A DNA stretch of 64,000 bases, taken from the NCBI GenBank assembly GCA_963702575.1, contig CAVPCU010000002.1, forward strand, positions 744,001 through 808,000, in the 5' to 3' direction. This document shows, one piece after another, positions 46,173-54,741 of this stretch. The notes below the pieces were generated by a model that did not search any database, was not told the origin of the DNA, and saw only the letters and a list, made by a program, of their open reading frames with translations. Source of the DNA: VRUE01 sp963702575. Its GTDB lineage: Bacteria; Actinomycetota; Thermoleophilia; Solirubrobacterales; 70-9. The position numbers and the translations under genes were made by a program. The first letter of the stretch is position 1. Every line of letters begins with the position of its first letter.

Positions 46173-47100
46173 GGACATGCTCGAGCAGGTGCGCGAGGGC
46201 GGCCTGCTCTCCGGCGGGTCGCCCCTGGTCGCGATGCTCTCCGGCGGGCGCGACTCGGTCTGCCTGCTCGACCTCGCGGTGCGGCTGCTCGGCGCCGGGG
46301 CGGTGACCGCGCTGCACGTCAACTACGGCCTGCGCGAGGGCTCCGATGCCGACGAGGCCCACTGCGTGGCGCTCTGCGAGCGGCTCGAGGTGCGGCTCGA
46401 GGTCGAGCTACCCAAGCGGCCGGAGGGCGCCGGCAACTTGCAGGCATGGGCGCGCGACGCGCGCTACGCAGCCGCCGCCCGCCTCGCCCTCGACGGCGAC
46501 GGCCCGATCGCCACCGGCCACACCGCCGACGACCAGGTCGAGACGATCCTCTACCGGCTCGCCTCCTCGCCCAGCCGCCGCGCCCTGCTCGGCATGCGGC
46601 CGCGCGACGGCAGGCTGGTGCGGCCGCTGCTCGGCTTCACCCGCGAGCAGACGACCGCCTACTGCGAGCAGCGCGAGCTTCCCTGGCGCGACGACCCGAG
46701 CAACGCCGAGTCCTCCTACGCGCGCAACCGGGTCCGCCACGGCCTCGCGCGCGCGCTCGCCGAGGTCCACCCGGCGGCGGCGCGGAACGTCCTGCGCACC
46801 GCCGAGCTGCTCCGTGACGAGGCCGAGGTGCTCGACGCGCTCGTCGCAGCCGAGCTCGACGGCTCCGACGGCGCTCCGCGCAACACGATCGAGCTCGACC
46901 GCCTCGCCGAGCTGCCGCCGGCCCTGCGCCGCCTCGTCGTCCAGCAGCTTGCCGACCGCGCCGCCGGCCGCCCGGTCGCCGGCGCCGCCCGCCGCGCCGA
47001 GGAGGTCGCCGCCCTGCGCCGCACCGGCACCGCGATGCTCGACCTCGGCGGCGGCGTCCGCGCGATCGCCGAGCGCGGCGTGCTCCACGCGGAACGTTAG
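46159..47100 (+). CDS. tilS: tRNA(Ile)-lysidine synthetase TilS
   Basis: A 313-residue enzyme that converts C34 of the AUA-reading tRNA-Ile to lysidine using ATP and lysine. The PP-loop is VAMLSGGRDSVCLLDLAV (SGGxDS), followed by ALHVNYGLREGSDADE, IATGHTADDQVETILYRL and YARNRVRHGLARAL, all typical. It lacks the longer C-terminal domain of E. coli TilS, as in other short actinobacterial forms. It starts the conserved tilS-hpt-ftsH-fol block. Confidence 0.95.
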   Translation: MRPGEDMLEQVREGGLLSGGSPLVAMLSGGRDSVCLLDLAVRLLGAGAVTALHVNYGLREGSDADEAHCVALCERLEVRLEVELPKRPEGAGNLQAWARDARYAAAARLALDGDGPIATGHTADDQVETILYRLASSPSRRALLGMRPRDGRLVRPLLGFTREQTTAYCEQRELPWRDDPSNAESSYARNRVRHGLARALAEVHPAAARNVLRTAELLRDEAEVLDALVAAELDGSDGAPRNTIELDRLAELPPALRRLVVQQLADRAAGRPVAGAARRAEEVAALRRTGTAMLDLGGGVRAIAERGVLHAER

Positions 47101-47156
47101 TCTCGCCCCATGAGCGCGGAACGAACGAGCATCCATATCTGATTCTGTGCGAGTGA

Positions 47157-47693
47157 GTGAAGCGCGAAATTCATAAAAGCGTCGGCGAGACCCTGGTCTC
47201 CAGCGAGGAACTGCAGCGGCGTATCGCCGAGCTGGGGCGGCAGATCAGCACCGACTACGAGGGCCGCGACCTCGTCATGGTCGGCGTGCTCAAGGGCGCG
47301 GTGATCTTCCTCGCCGACCTGATGCGCCACCTGACGATCCCATGCGAGATCGACTTCATGGCGGTCTCCAGCTACGGCTCGCAGACCGACTCCTCGGGGG
47401 TCGTGCGGATCCTCAAGGACCTCGACGCGCCGATCGAGGGTCGTCATGTGCTGATCGTCGAGGACATCATCGACTCCGGCCTGACCCTGCAGTACCTGAT
47501 GCGCAACCTGCGGGCGCGCGGGCCGGCCTCGCTGGAGGCCTGCACGCTGCTGACCAAGCCCGAGCGCCGCCGCGCCGAGCTGGAGCCGAGGTACGTCGGA
47601 TTCCCGATCCCCAACCGCTTTGCGATCGGCTACGGGCTCGACCACGCCCAGCATTTCCGCAACCTCGACTACGTCGCTGCGTTGGACCAGTGA
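47157..47693 (+). CDS. hpt: Hypoxanthine phosphoribosyltransferase
   Basis: A 178-residue purine salvage enzyme making IMP or GMP from hypoxanthine or guanine and PRPP. The GTG start MKREIHKSVGETLVSSEELQ leads to VGVLKGAVIFLADLMRHL, the flexible loop VSSYGSQTDSSG, and the PRPP motif VLIVEDIIDSGLTLQYL with its two aspartates. YVGFPIPNRFAIGYGLDHAQ is the purine-binding end. tilS-hpt-ftsH is the ancestral order in Gram-positive bacteria. Confidence 0.96.
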   Translation: MKREIHKSVGETLVSSEELQRRIAELGRQISTDYEGRDLVMVGVLKGAVIFLADLMRHLTIPCEIDFMAVSSYGSQTDSSGVVRILKDLDAPIEGRHVLIVEDIIDSGLTLQYLMRNLRARGPASLEACTLLTKPERRRAELEPRYVGFPIPNRFAIGYGLDHAQHFRNLDYVAALDQ

Positions 47694-47745
47694 GGCATCC
47701 AAGGCGGCCTGACGCCCAAATAGCCCTGGTACGCTGAATTTCGAC

Positions 47746-49707
47746 GTGAGGCGGTTTTTCAAAAGCGCAGCTTTCCCGATCCTCCTGGTGGTGATCCTCG
47801 CCTTCGCCGCGCAGCGGTTCATCGGCGGCCAGTCGAGCACGGAAGCCCCCCACTACAACGAACTGGTCAAGCCGAAGAGCGGTCTGATCGCCCGCGGCGA
47901 AATCGAAGAAGTCTCGATCAACACGAAGGACAACACGCTCGACGTCAAGACGAAGGGCGCGCACGGCGAAGACGGCGAAAGCTTCTCCACCGGCTACCCG
48001 CCGAACACCGAGCAGACGCTGCTCAACGAGCTCGAGGAAAACAACGTCAAGACGACGGTGCACGGCACCGGCGGCTCGAGCCTGCTCTCGCTGCTCACCT
48101 ACATCCTGCCCTTCGTCCTCTTCTTCGGCTTCTGGATCTTCCTGATGAACCAGATGCAGGGCGGCGGCTCGCGCGTCATGAACTTCGGCAAATCGAAAGC
48201 GAAGCGAATGTCGGTCGACGCGCCGAAAATCACCTTCCGCGACGTCGCCGGGGTCGACGAGGCGGTGCAGGAGCTGCAGGAGATCAAGGAATTCCTCGAG
48301 AACCCGAAGAAATTCCAGTCGCTCGGCGCCCGCATCCCGAAGGGCGTCCTGCTCTACGGCCCGCCCGGGACCGGCAAGACGCTGCTCGCCCGCGCCGTCG
48401 CCGGCGAGGCCGGCGTCCCCTTCTTCTCGATCTCCGGCTCGGACTTCGTCGAGATGTTCGTCGGGGTCGGCGCCAGCCGCGTCCGCGACCTCTTCGAGCA
48501 GGCCAAACAGAACTCGCCCTGCATCATCTTCATGGACGAGATCGACGCCGTCGGCCGCCACCGCGGCGCCGGCATGGGCGGCGGGCACGACGAGCGCGAG
48601 CAGACGCTCAACCAGCTGCTGGTCGAGATGGACGGCTTCGAGATGAAAGACAACATCATCCTGATCGCCGCCACCAACCGCCCCGACATCCTCGACCCGG
48701 CGCTGCTGCGGCCGGGACGCTTCGACCGCCAGGTCGTCGTCGACCGACCCGACCGCAAGGGCCGCAAGAAGATCCTCGAAGTCCACACCCGCGGCAAGCC
48801 GCTGGCCAAGGCGATCGACCTCGACGCGCTCGCCGGCCAGACCCCGGGCTTCACCGGAGCCGATCTCGCCAACCTGATCAACGAGGCGGCGCTGCTGACC
48901 GCCCGCACGGGCAACCGCGAGATCTCGATGCGCGAGCTCGAGGAGGGGATCATGCGGGTGATCGCCGGCCCGGAGAAGAAGACCCGGGTGATGAGCGAGA
49001 AGGAGCGCCTGATCACCGCCTACCACGAGCTCGGCCACGCGATCGTCGGCCACCTGCTGCCCAACTGCGACCCGGTCCACAAGATCTCGATCATCAGCCG
49101 CGGCCAGGCGCTCGGCTACACGATCAGCCTGCCGACCGAGGACAAGTTCCTCACCAGCCGCGCCGAGCTGACCGACACGATGGCGATGACGCTGGGCGGC
49201 CGTGCCGCCGAGGAGATCGTCTTCGGCGAGATCACCACGGGCGCCTCCAACGACCTCGAGAAGGTGACCGAGACCGCGAAGCAGATGGTGATGCGCTTCG
49301 GCATGTCCGAGCGGCTCGGCCCGCGCGTCTTCGGCCATGATCGCGGCCAGCCCTTCCTCGGCCGCGAATTCAGCGCCGAACCCGACTACTCCGACGAGAT
49401 CGCACGCGAGATCGACGACGAGATCCGCCGCATCGTCGAGTCGGCCCACCAGACGGCCAAGGACCTGCTCAACGAGAAGCGGACCGAGCTCGACCAGATC
49501 TCGAAAATCCTGCTCGCGCGCGAGACGATCGACGCCGAGCAGTTCGTCGCGCTGCTCGCCGGTAAGTCCGAAGACGAGGTCTTCGTCGACGAGGAGGAGC
49601 CGACGGCGCCGGTCGAGCCGGCGCCGGAGCCGGAACGGGCGGCGCGCGAGGGGGCGCGGCCGAACCCTCGGCCGCGGCCTGGGTTTGCTGGCGGAGACGC
49701 GAGCTAG
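47746..49707 (+). CDS. ftsH: ATP-dependent zinc metalloprotease FtsH
   Basis: A 653-residue membrane-anchored AAA+ protease degrading misfolded membrane and short-lived proteins. Two spans (AAFPILLVVILAFAA and LLTYILPFVLFFGFWIFL) flank a small outer domain. The ATPase has Walker A GPPGTGKTLLARA, Walker B IIFMDEIDAVG, and SRH with ATNRPDILDPALLRPGRFD. The zinc site is YHELGHAIVGHLL (HExxH), and FGEITTGASNDLEKVTETAK contains the third ligand. The first 160 codons prefer GAA for Glu, the rest GAG. Confidence 0.96.
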   Translation: MRRFFKSAAFPILLVVILAFAAQRFIGGQSSTEAPHYNELVKPKSGLIARGEIEEVSINTKDNTLDVKTKGAHGEDGESFSTGYPPNTEQTLLNELEENNVKTTVHGTGGSSLLSLLTYILPFVLFFGFWIFLMNQMQGGGSRVMNFGKSKAKRMSVDAPKITFRDVAGVDEAVQELQEIKEFLENPKKFQSLGARIPKGVLLYGPPGTGKTLLARAVAGEAGVPFFSISGSDFVEMFVGVGASRVRDLFEQAKQNSPCIIFMDEIDAVGRHRGAGMGGGHDEREQTLNQLLVEMDGFEMKDNIILIAATNRPDILDPALLRPGRFDRQVVVDRPDRKGRKKILEVHTRGKPLAKAIDLDALAGQTPGFTGADLANLINEAALLTARTGNREISMRELEEGIMRVIAGPEKKTRVMSEKERLITAYHELGHAIVGHLLPNCDPVHKISIISRGQALGYTISLPTEDKFLTSRAELTDTMAMTLGGRAAEEIVFGEITTGASNDLEKVTETAKQMVMRFGMSERLGPRVFGHDRGQPFLGREFSAEPDYSDEIAREIDDEIRRIVESAHQTAKDLLNEKRTELDQISKILLARETIDAEQFVALLAGKSEDEVFVDEEEPTAPVEPAPEPERAAREGARPNPRPRPGFAGGDAS

Positions 49708-49713
49708 CGGGTG

Positions 49714-49806
49714 GAGGGCGCGGGGCACCCCTCGCCCGGACAAATGCCGGGCTAATTAGCCCGGCATTTTGAGTATCCGCCCGTTCGAGGGGTGCCCCGC
49801 GCCCTC
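49714..49806. repeat. Nested inverted repeat between ftsH and folP
   Basis: Outer arms 49714-49734 and 49786-49806 are perfect 21-bp complements (they begin GAGGGCGCGGGGC). Between them a second perfect palindrome lies at 49742-49769. The 93-bp unit could form a very long hairpin in DNA or RNA. It ends 27 bases before folP. Confidence 0.75.
49742..49769 (+). terminator. Intrinsic terminator after ftsH
   Basis: AAATGCCGGGCT-AATT-AGCCCGGCATTT is a perfect 12-bp stem with the T run continuing one base. The symmetric A and T runs would allow termination in both directions. It is the centre of the nested repeat. Confidence 0.85.
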
Positions 49807-49832
49807 TTCTGGAAGCTGGTGATACTTCGCCT

Positions 49833-50618
49833 ATGAAGCCGACGCTGATGGGCGTGGTCAACGTCACCCCCGACTCGTTCTCCGACGGCGGGATGTTTCT
49901 TGACGCGGAAGCTGCGGTTGCTCATGGCCGGGAGCTGGCTGAGCAGGGGGCGGAGATCCTTGACGTTGGAGGGGAATCGACTCGGCCTGGGGCTGAGGAG
50001 GTCGGTGTCGAGGAGGAGGTTGCTCGGGTTGTTCCGGTGGTCCGTGGGCTGGCTGGCGTGGCGACCGTCTCGGTCGATACCTCGAAGGCCGAGGTTGCCG
50101 AGGCGGCGGTGGATGCTGGGGCTTCGATCGTCAACGACGTGACCGCGCTGCGGGGGGCGCCGGAGATCGGGGGGTTGTGTGCTGAGCGGGGGGCCGGGTT
50201 GGTGCTGATGCACATGCGGGGGGACCCGCGGACGATGCAGGAGAGCCCTGTCTACGACGACGTCGTGGACGAGGTCAAGGCGTTCCTCGCCGAGCGGTTG
50301 GAGGCGGCGGTCGGCGCCGGGGTCGACGAGGAGCGGGTGTGGCTCGACCCGGGGATCGGGTTCGGGAAGACGCTGGAGCACAACCTCGAGCTGCTGCGCC
50401 GGCTCGGCGAGCTGCGCGAGCTGGGGCGGCCGCTGGTCGTCGGCACCTCGCGCAAGAGCTTCATCGGCAAGGTCGACGGCTCCGAGGTCGGCGATCGCAT
50501 CGGCGGCACGATCGCCTCCTCGGTCCTGGCGATGGCCGAGGGCGCCGAGGTGCTGCGCGTCCACGACGTCGCCGAGGCGGCGCAGGCGGTGACGGTCGCC
50601 GAGGCGATCCTCGGGTAG
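49833..50618 (+). CDS. folP: Dihydropteroate synthase
   Basis: A 261-residue TIM-barrel enzyme joining p-aminobenzoate and hydroxymethyldihydropterin diphosphate; the sulfonamide target. MGVVNVTPDSFSDGGMF, DVGGESTRPGAEEV, ASIVNDVTAL, LMHMRGDPRTMQ, LDPGIGFGKTLEHNL and VGTSRKSFIGKV are all present. The first 110 codons contain many T-ending codons, after which the gene adopts the GC-ending use of its neighbours. It opens the folP-folB-folK operon. Confidence 0.96.
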   Translation: MKPTLMGVVNVTPDSFSDGGMFLDAEAAVAHGRELAEQGAEILDVGGESTRPGAEEVGVEEEVARVVPVVRGLAGVATVSVDTSKAEVAEAAVDAGASIVNDVTALRGAPEIGGLCAERGAGLVLMHMRGDPRTMQESPVYDDVVDEVKAFLAERLEAAVGAGVDEERVWLDPGIGFGKTLEHNLELLRRLGELRELGRPLVVGTSRKSFIGKVDGSEVGDRIGGTIASSVLAMAEGAEVLRVHDVAEAAQAVTVAEAILG

Positions 50619-50627
50619 GTTCCGGCG

Positions 50628-51059
50628 ATGGGGCCGATGGACGAACCGAACGGCAACGGGATCGAGTCCCGGGTCGAGGTCGACCTGCGCGGCCTCTCGA
50701 TCTACACCCACCACGGGGTGACCGATGCCGAGCAGGAGGTGGGTCAGCGGATCGAGTTCGAGATCTCCTTCGACGTGCCCGACTGCGACGCCGTTCTCAC
50801 CGACAGGATCGAGGACACCGTCGACTACAGCGAGGTCTGCGACGTCGTCGCCCTTGCCGCCACCGAGCGCAGCTACCGCACGCTGGAGCGGCTGGCGCAG
50901 GTCGTCGGAGAGCGCCTGATCGAGCGCTACGGCTGCGAGTCGGTCCGCGTCCGCGCCGCCAAGCCCGAGCCGCCGCTGCCGCTGGCGGTCGAGGAGATCG
51001 GCGTCGAGGTCACCCAGGAACGCGGCGAAGAAGGGGAAGAGGAGAACGGCGGGGAGTGA
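50628..51059 (+). CDS. folB: Dihydroneopterin aldolase
   Basis: A 143-residue T-fold enzyme converting dihydroneopterin to hydroxymethyldihydropterin. VDLRGLSIYTHHGVTDAEQE contains the substrate-binding HHGV region, VDYSEVCDVV the conserved Tyr/Glu, and VRAAKPEPPLPL the C-terminal KP motif with the catalytic lysine. The C-terminus is extended by Glu/Gly-rich residues. Its stop overlaps the folK GTG. Confidence 0.95.
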   Translation: MGPMDEPNGNGIESRVEVDLRGLSIYTHHGVTDAEQEVGQRIEFEISFDVPDCDAVLTDRIEDTVDYSEVCDVVALAATERSYRTLERLAQVVGERLIERYGCESVRVRAAKPEPPLPLAVEEIGVEVTQERGEEGEEENGGE

Positions 51060-51544
51060 GGACCGGGTACCTGGGGCTGGGGTCGAACGTCGGCGACCGC
51101 GCCGGCCACCTGCGGGCGGCGATCGAGCTGCTTGGCGAGCGCGGGGTGGAGGTCGAGGCGGTTTCCTCGGCCTATGAGACCGAGCCGGTCGGCGAGGTGC
51201 TCGACCAGCCCGACTTCCTCAACGCCGCGGTCCGCATCCGCACCGAGCTGGCGCCCGATGCGCTGCTCGACCTCTGCAAGCAGATCGAGGCCGAGCGCGG
51301 CCGCGCCCTCGACGCCCCGCGTCACAGCCCCCGCCCGCTCGACGTCGACCTGCTCCTCCTCGGCGACCTCGAGCTGAAGACCGAGCGCCTCACCCTGCCC
51401 CACCCCGAGGTAACCAGCCGCCGCTTCGTCCTCGCCCCCCTGCTGGAGCTAGATCCAGCCTTGAAGCTTCCCGACGGAACCCGTCTCGACCATGCCCTCG
51501 AAGGGCTCGGGGGTCAGCGAGTCGAGCGTCGCGGCACGCTCTGA
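51056..51544 (+). CDS. folK: 2-amino-4-hydroxy-6-hydroxymethyldihydropteridine diphosphokinase
   Basis: A 162-residue HPPK transferring pyrophosphate from ATP to hydroxymethyldihydropterin. GTG 51056 overlaps folB by four bases. GYLGLGSNVGDRAGHLR, YETEPVG, DFLNAAVRI and RPLDVDLLLLGD (the Mg-binding DxD) followed by LPHPEVTSRRFVLAPL are the full set of signatures. With FolB and FolP it covers three consecutive folate steps. Confidence 0.96.
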   Translation: MRTGYLGLGSNVGDRAGHLRAAIELLGERGVEVEAVSSAYETEPVGEVLDQPDFLNAAVRIRTELAPDALLDLCKQIEAERGRALDAPRHSPRPLDVDLLLLGDLELKTERLTLPHPEVTSRRFVLAPLLELDPALKLPDGTRLDHALEGLGGQRVERRGTL

Positions 51545-51585
51545 AGGCCGGCGTTTGTCCGGGCGGGAGTGTGCCCCGATACTGC

Positions 51586-52356
51586 CTACCTGATGGCCGG
51601 TGCTGAGCGCAGCGGTTGCAGCCAGGCGGGCGGCAGGGTCGGCCCGACGCGGCCGGGATGCTCGGGGACCACTCGCAGCGCGAGCTGGCCCGCCGGTCGC
51701 GACTCGATCAGTGGGCGCAGGTCCTCCAGCGCCATCGCCAGGCGGATGCTGGACGCGATCTGGAAATCGGCGGCGTTGAGCTGCTCGCCGCCGATCGTGC
51801 CGGACTCGATCAGGTCGTCGACGTGTTGAAGCAGCGGCCCGAAGCCGGCCAGCTCGGCCCGCACCGCCTCCTCGGTCGCGCCGTTGAGGCGCGCCGAGAT
51901 GGAGACGATCGTCGGCGCCAGCGGCGCCGCCATCCAGACCGGCATGCCGAGCCTCACTCCCTGGAGGAAGCTGCGGCTCGACTTCTTGTCCTTGCTGATC
52001 GCCCAGAGGGCGATCTGGCGGACCGGGTGCTGGAGCTCCTCGTCGCCCCAGCGCTCGGCCTCCTCGACCGCCGCCCGTTGCTCGGGGTCGGCCGGGAAGA
52101 GGGGCGGCTCGGGCTGCACCCGGTCGAGCTCGCGCGAGATCTCGCGCGTGGTCTGCACCCGGCGGCCATCGATCTTCATCGCCGGCACGGTGGTGCCCGG
52201 GAAGCCCATCACCCGCAGCTGAGGCCTCGCGGCGACCGAGACGAGGTCGCGGCGCTTGAACTCGATGCCCTTGTACCGCAACATCGCCAGCGCCGCCGCG
52301 CACGGGTGCGATCCTGGGGTCGTGTAGAGCGTGACCTTCACCGGCCCGGCCATCAT
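51586..52356 (-). CDS. Glutathione S-transferase-like (glutaredoxin-fold) protein
   Basis: A 256-residue protein starting MMAGPVKVTLYTTPGSHPC. The N-terminal 80 residues are a thioredoxin/GST-N fold: TPGSHPCAAALAMLRYKGIE has a single Cys at the active position, MGFPGTTVPAMKIDGRRV the cis-Pro. The rest is the helical GST-C type domain (ERWGDEELQHPVRQIALWAI). Actinobacteria usually lack glutathione, so the thiol partner may be mycothiol or another compound. Divergent from coaX by 11 bases. Confidence 0.83.
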   Translation of the reverse strand: MMAGPVKVTLYTTPGSHPCAAALAMLRYKGIEFKRRDLVSVAARPQLRVMGFPGTTVPAMKIDGRRVQTTREISRELDRVQPEPPLFPADPEQRAAVEEAERWGDEELQHPVRQIALWAISKDKKSSRSFLQGVRLGMPVWMAAPLAPTIVSISARLNGATEEAVRAELAGFGPLLQHVDDLIESGTIGGEQLNAADFQIASSIRLAMALEDLRPLIESRPAGQLALRVVPEHPGRVGPTLPPAWLQPLRSAPAIR

Positions 52357-52367
52357 AGACTCGCCCC

Positions 52368-53129
52368 GTGCTTCTCGCCGTCGACGTCGGCAACACCCAG
52401 ACCCACCTCGGCGCCTTCGACGGCGAGCGCCTGGTCGAGAACTGGCGCTTCCAGACCCGCTCCGGGGCGACCGGCGACGAGCTGGCGGAGCGAATCGCCG
52501 GGCTCTTCGCCCTCTGCGGGATGTCCTTCGACCAGGTCGACGCCCTCTGCGTGTCCTCGGTTGTGCCACCCCTCGGCACTCAGTACGAGCAGCTGACCGG
52601 GCGTTACCTCGACGCCGAGTGCCTGACCATCGGCCCGGGAGTGAAGACCGGGATGCCGATCCGCATCGAGAACCCACTCGAGGTTGGCGCTGACCGGCTG
52701 GTCAACGCCATCGCCGCCTACAACCGCTTCGGCGAGGCCTGTATCTCCGTCGATTTCGGCACCGGGATCAACATCGACGTCGTCTCCGCCGACGGCGAGT
52801 ACCTCGGCGGCGCGATCGGACCCGGTCTCGCTCCCTCCCTCAGCGCCCTGATCGAACGCGCTGCCCGGATCACCCGGATGGACCTCGAAGAGCCCAAAGA
52901 AGCAATCGGTCGCTCGACCCGTGCCGCGATCAGCTCCGGCTTCATCTTCGGCTTCGCCGGCCTGATCGACGGCATCGTCCGCCGGATCGAAGACGAACTG
53001 CCCAACCCGCGCCTGCTCGCCACCGGCGGCTACGCCGCGGCGGTCGTCCCCTACACCGAGACGATCGACGAGGTCGACGACCTGCTTACCCTGAAGGGGC
53101 TGCGCCTGATCCATGAGAGGAACGCCTGA
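52368..53129 (+). CDS. coaX: Type III pantothenate kinase
   Basis: A 253-residue CoaX that phosphorylates pantothenate at the first step of coenzyme A synthesis. GTG 52368 gives MLLAVDVGNTQTHLGAF, with the ASKHA phosphate loop DVGNT. IGPGVKTGMPI, GADRLVNAIAAYN, VDFGTGINIDVVSADG (catalytic Asp region) and GGAIGPGLAPSLSALIERAA follow. Its 3' end overlaps dus by 17 bases. Confidence 0.95.
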   Translation: MLLAVDVGNTQTHLGAFDGERLVENWRFQTRSGATGDELAERIAGLFALCGMSFDQVDALCVSSVVPPLGTQYEQLTGRYLDAECLTIGPGVKTGMPIRIENPLEVGADRLVNAIAAYNRFGEACISVDFGTGINIDVVSADGEYLGGAIGPGLAPSLSALIERAARITRMDLEEPKEAIGRSTRAAISSGFIFGFAGLIDGIVRRIEDELPNPRLLATGGYAAAVVPYTETIDEVDDLLTLKGLRLIHERNA

Positions 53130-54126
53130 ACAGCCCCCGCTGACCGATCCCTTCGACATTGGAGGAGTCGAGATCGCCAACCGCGTCCTGCTCGCGCCGC
53201 TGGCGGGGATCGGCAACTGGTTCGTCCGCCTGCAGGCCAGGCGCCACGGGGCGGGGCTCGCCGTCACCGAGATGATCTCCAGCTTCGGCCTGCACCACGG
53301 CAACGAGCGCACCCTGCGCGAGCTGATGCGGATCCACCCCGACGAGCACCCGGTCTCGGTCCAGCTCTTCGGCCACGACCCCGAGGTGATGCGCTCCGGC
53401 GCCCGCGTCGCCGCCGAGTCCGGCGCCGACCTGATCGACATCAACATGGGCTGCCCGGTGCGCAAGGTGCGCAAGACCGGCGCCGGGGTCGAGCTGCTCG
53501 CCGACCCCGAGCTGGCGCTGGCGTTGCTGCGCGGCGCCCGCGAGGGCGGCGGCCTCCCGGTCAGCGTCAAGCTGCGCTCGGGCCTGCGTCCCGGCGACCG
53601 CTCGGGCTTCGACCTCGCGGTGCGCCTCGCCGAGGAGGGCGGAGCGGCGGCGATCGGGTTCCACCCCCGCCCGGCGACGACCAAGCACAAGGGCGTCCCC
53701 GACTACGCCCTCACCCGCGAGCTCGCAGAGCGAATCGAGGCGCCGGTGATCGTCTCGGGCGGGCTCAGCGACGCCGTCGCGGCCCGCCGCGCCTACGAGG
53801 AGTCCGGCGCCGCCGCGGTGATGATCGCCCGCGGCGCGCTCGGCAACCCCTGGCTGTTCGAGGAGCTGACCGGGCGCCGCACCGAGCCGCCCACCCGTGA
53901 GGAGGTCGTGGCCGAGCTGCTCTGGACGATCGACCGCGCCGAGGAGCACCTCGGCGCCGAGCGCGCGGCGCGTTACCTGCGCAAGTTCTACCCCTGGTAC
54001 GTCGAGGCGATCGGCGCCCCGCCGGAGGTTGTCGCGGAGCTGCAGCGCAGTGCCGACCTCGCCCGCGCGAGGGAGCTGGTGGCCGCCCAAAATCCCCTGA
54101 GTGCCGGTTCGGTCGCCTCGCTATAA
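53113..54126 (+). CDS. dus: tRNA-dihydrouridine synthase
   Basis: A 337-residue FMN-dependent enzyme reducing uridines in tRNA D-loops. APLAGIGNWFVRLQARRHG is the flavin-binding start, DINMGCPVRKVRKTGAG contains the catalytic Cys, and GFHPRPATTKHKGVPDY, IVSGGLSD and MIARGALGNPWLFEE complete the barrel. The C-terminal helical tRNA-binding domain is present (KFYPWYVEAIG). A TATAAT sequence overlaps its stop. Confidence 0.94.
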   Translation: MRGTPEQPPLTDPFDIGGVEIANRVLLAPLAGIGNWFVRLQARRHGAGLAVTEMISSFGLHHGNERTLRELMRIHPDEHPVSVQLFGHDPEVMRSGARVAAESGADLIDINMGCPVRKVRKTGAGVELLADPELALALLRGAREGGGLPVSVKLRSGLRPGDRSGFDLAVRLAEEGGAAAIGFHPRPATTKHKGVPDYALTRELAERIEAPVIVSGGLSDAVAARRAYEESGAAAVMIARGALGNPWLFEELTGRRTEPPTREEVVAELLWTIDRAEEHLGAERAARYLRKFYPWYVEAIGAPPEVVAELQRSADLARARELVAAQNPLSAGSVASL

Positions 54127-54127
54127 T
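54122..54127 (+). promoter_or_regulatory. Consensus -10 box upstream of greA
   Basis: A perfect TATAAT at the end of dus, about 115 bases before greA. The -35 region is weak, so this rests mainly on the -10. A transcript would begin near 54134 and run straight into the hairpin at 54141-54185. Confidence 0.5.
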
Positions 54128-54140
54128 CCCGCGACTTCTG

Positions 54141-54185
54141 GCCCAGGTGCGGTGTGGCGCGAGCCTACCCACCCGGGCGTTTTTT
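54141..54185 (+). terminator. Terminator-like hairpin in the greA leader
   Basis: GCCCAGGTG (54141-54149) pairs with CACCCGGGC (54170-54178) with one A-C mismatch, followed by G and six T. It could end the dus transcript or attenuate a greA transcript starting from the TATAAT just upstream. Confidence 0.65.
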
Positions 54186-54239
54186 CGATCTGGGAGCGAT
54201 GTCTCCCGCCGTCCAGCAAGCAAAGCGAGGTCAGTGACC

Positions 54240-54719
54240 GTGACTCGGCAGGCCGTAATCACCCCCGAAGGGCTCGAGAAGCTCAAAGAGGAAATCGAGT
54301 TCCTCTCGACCGCCAAACGACGCGAGGTGGCCGAACGGATCAAGGAGGCGCGCGAGTTCGGCGACATCTCCGAGAACGCCGAGTACGACGACGCCAAGAA
54401 CGAGCAGGCGCTGCTCGAGGCGCGGATCGCCCAGCTCGAAGAGCGCCTGCGCCGGGCGACGGTGATCGACGAGAAGGACGTCGACACCGACGTCGTCGGC
54501 TTCGGCTCGGTGGTCCACGTCAAAGACCAGAAGTCGGGCGACTCGCAGAAATTCCAGATCGTCGGCTCGACCGAGGCCAACCCGCTCGAGCACAAGCTCT
54601 CCAACGAGTCGCCGATCGGCAAGGCGCTGCTCGGCCACAAGCGCAACGACGTGGTCACTGTCGACGTTCCCAGGGGCCCCAAGAAGAAACTCAAAATCAC
54701 GAAGATCGAGAGCGCTTAG
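54240..54719 (+). CDS. greA: Transcription elongation factor GreA
   Basis: A 159-residue factor that enters the RNA polymerase secondary channel and stimulates cleavage of backtracked RNA. GTG 54240 (MTRQAVITPEGLEKLKEEIE) has GAGG nine bases upstream; a GTG six bases earlier is too close. The coiled-coil tip REFGDISENAEYDDAKNEQ holds the conserved Asp and Glu, and GFGSVVHVKDQKSGDSQKF begins the C-terminal domain; SNESPIGKALLGHKRND is typical. Confidence 0.96.
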   Translation: MTRQAVITPEGLEKLKEEIEFLSTAKRREVAERIKEAREFGDISENAEYDDAKNEQALLEARIAQLEERLRRATVIDEKDVDTDVVGFGSVVHVKDQKSGDSQKFQIVGSTEANPLEHKLSNESPIGKALLGHKRNDVVTVDVPRGPKKKLKITKIESA

Positions 54720-54741
54720 CGTCGAATAGGCTCGCCCGACG

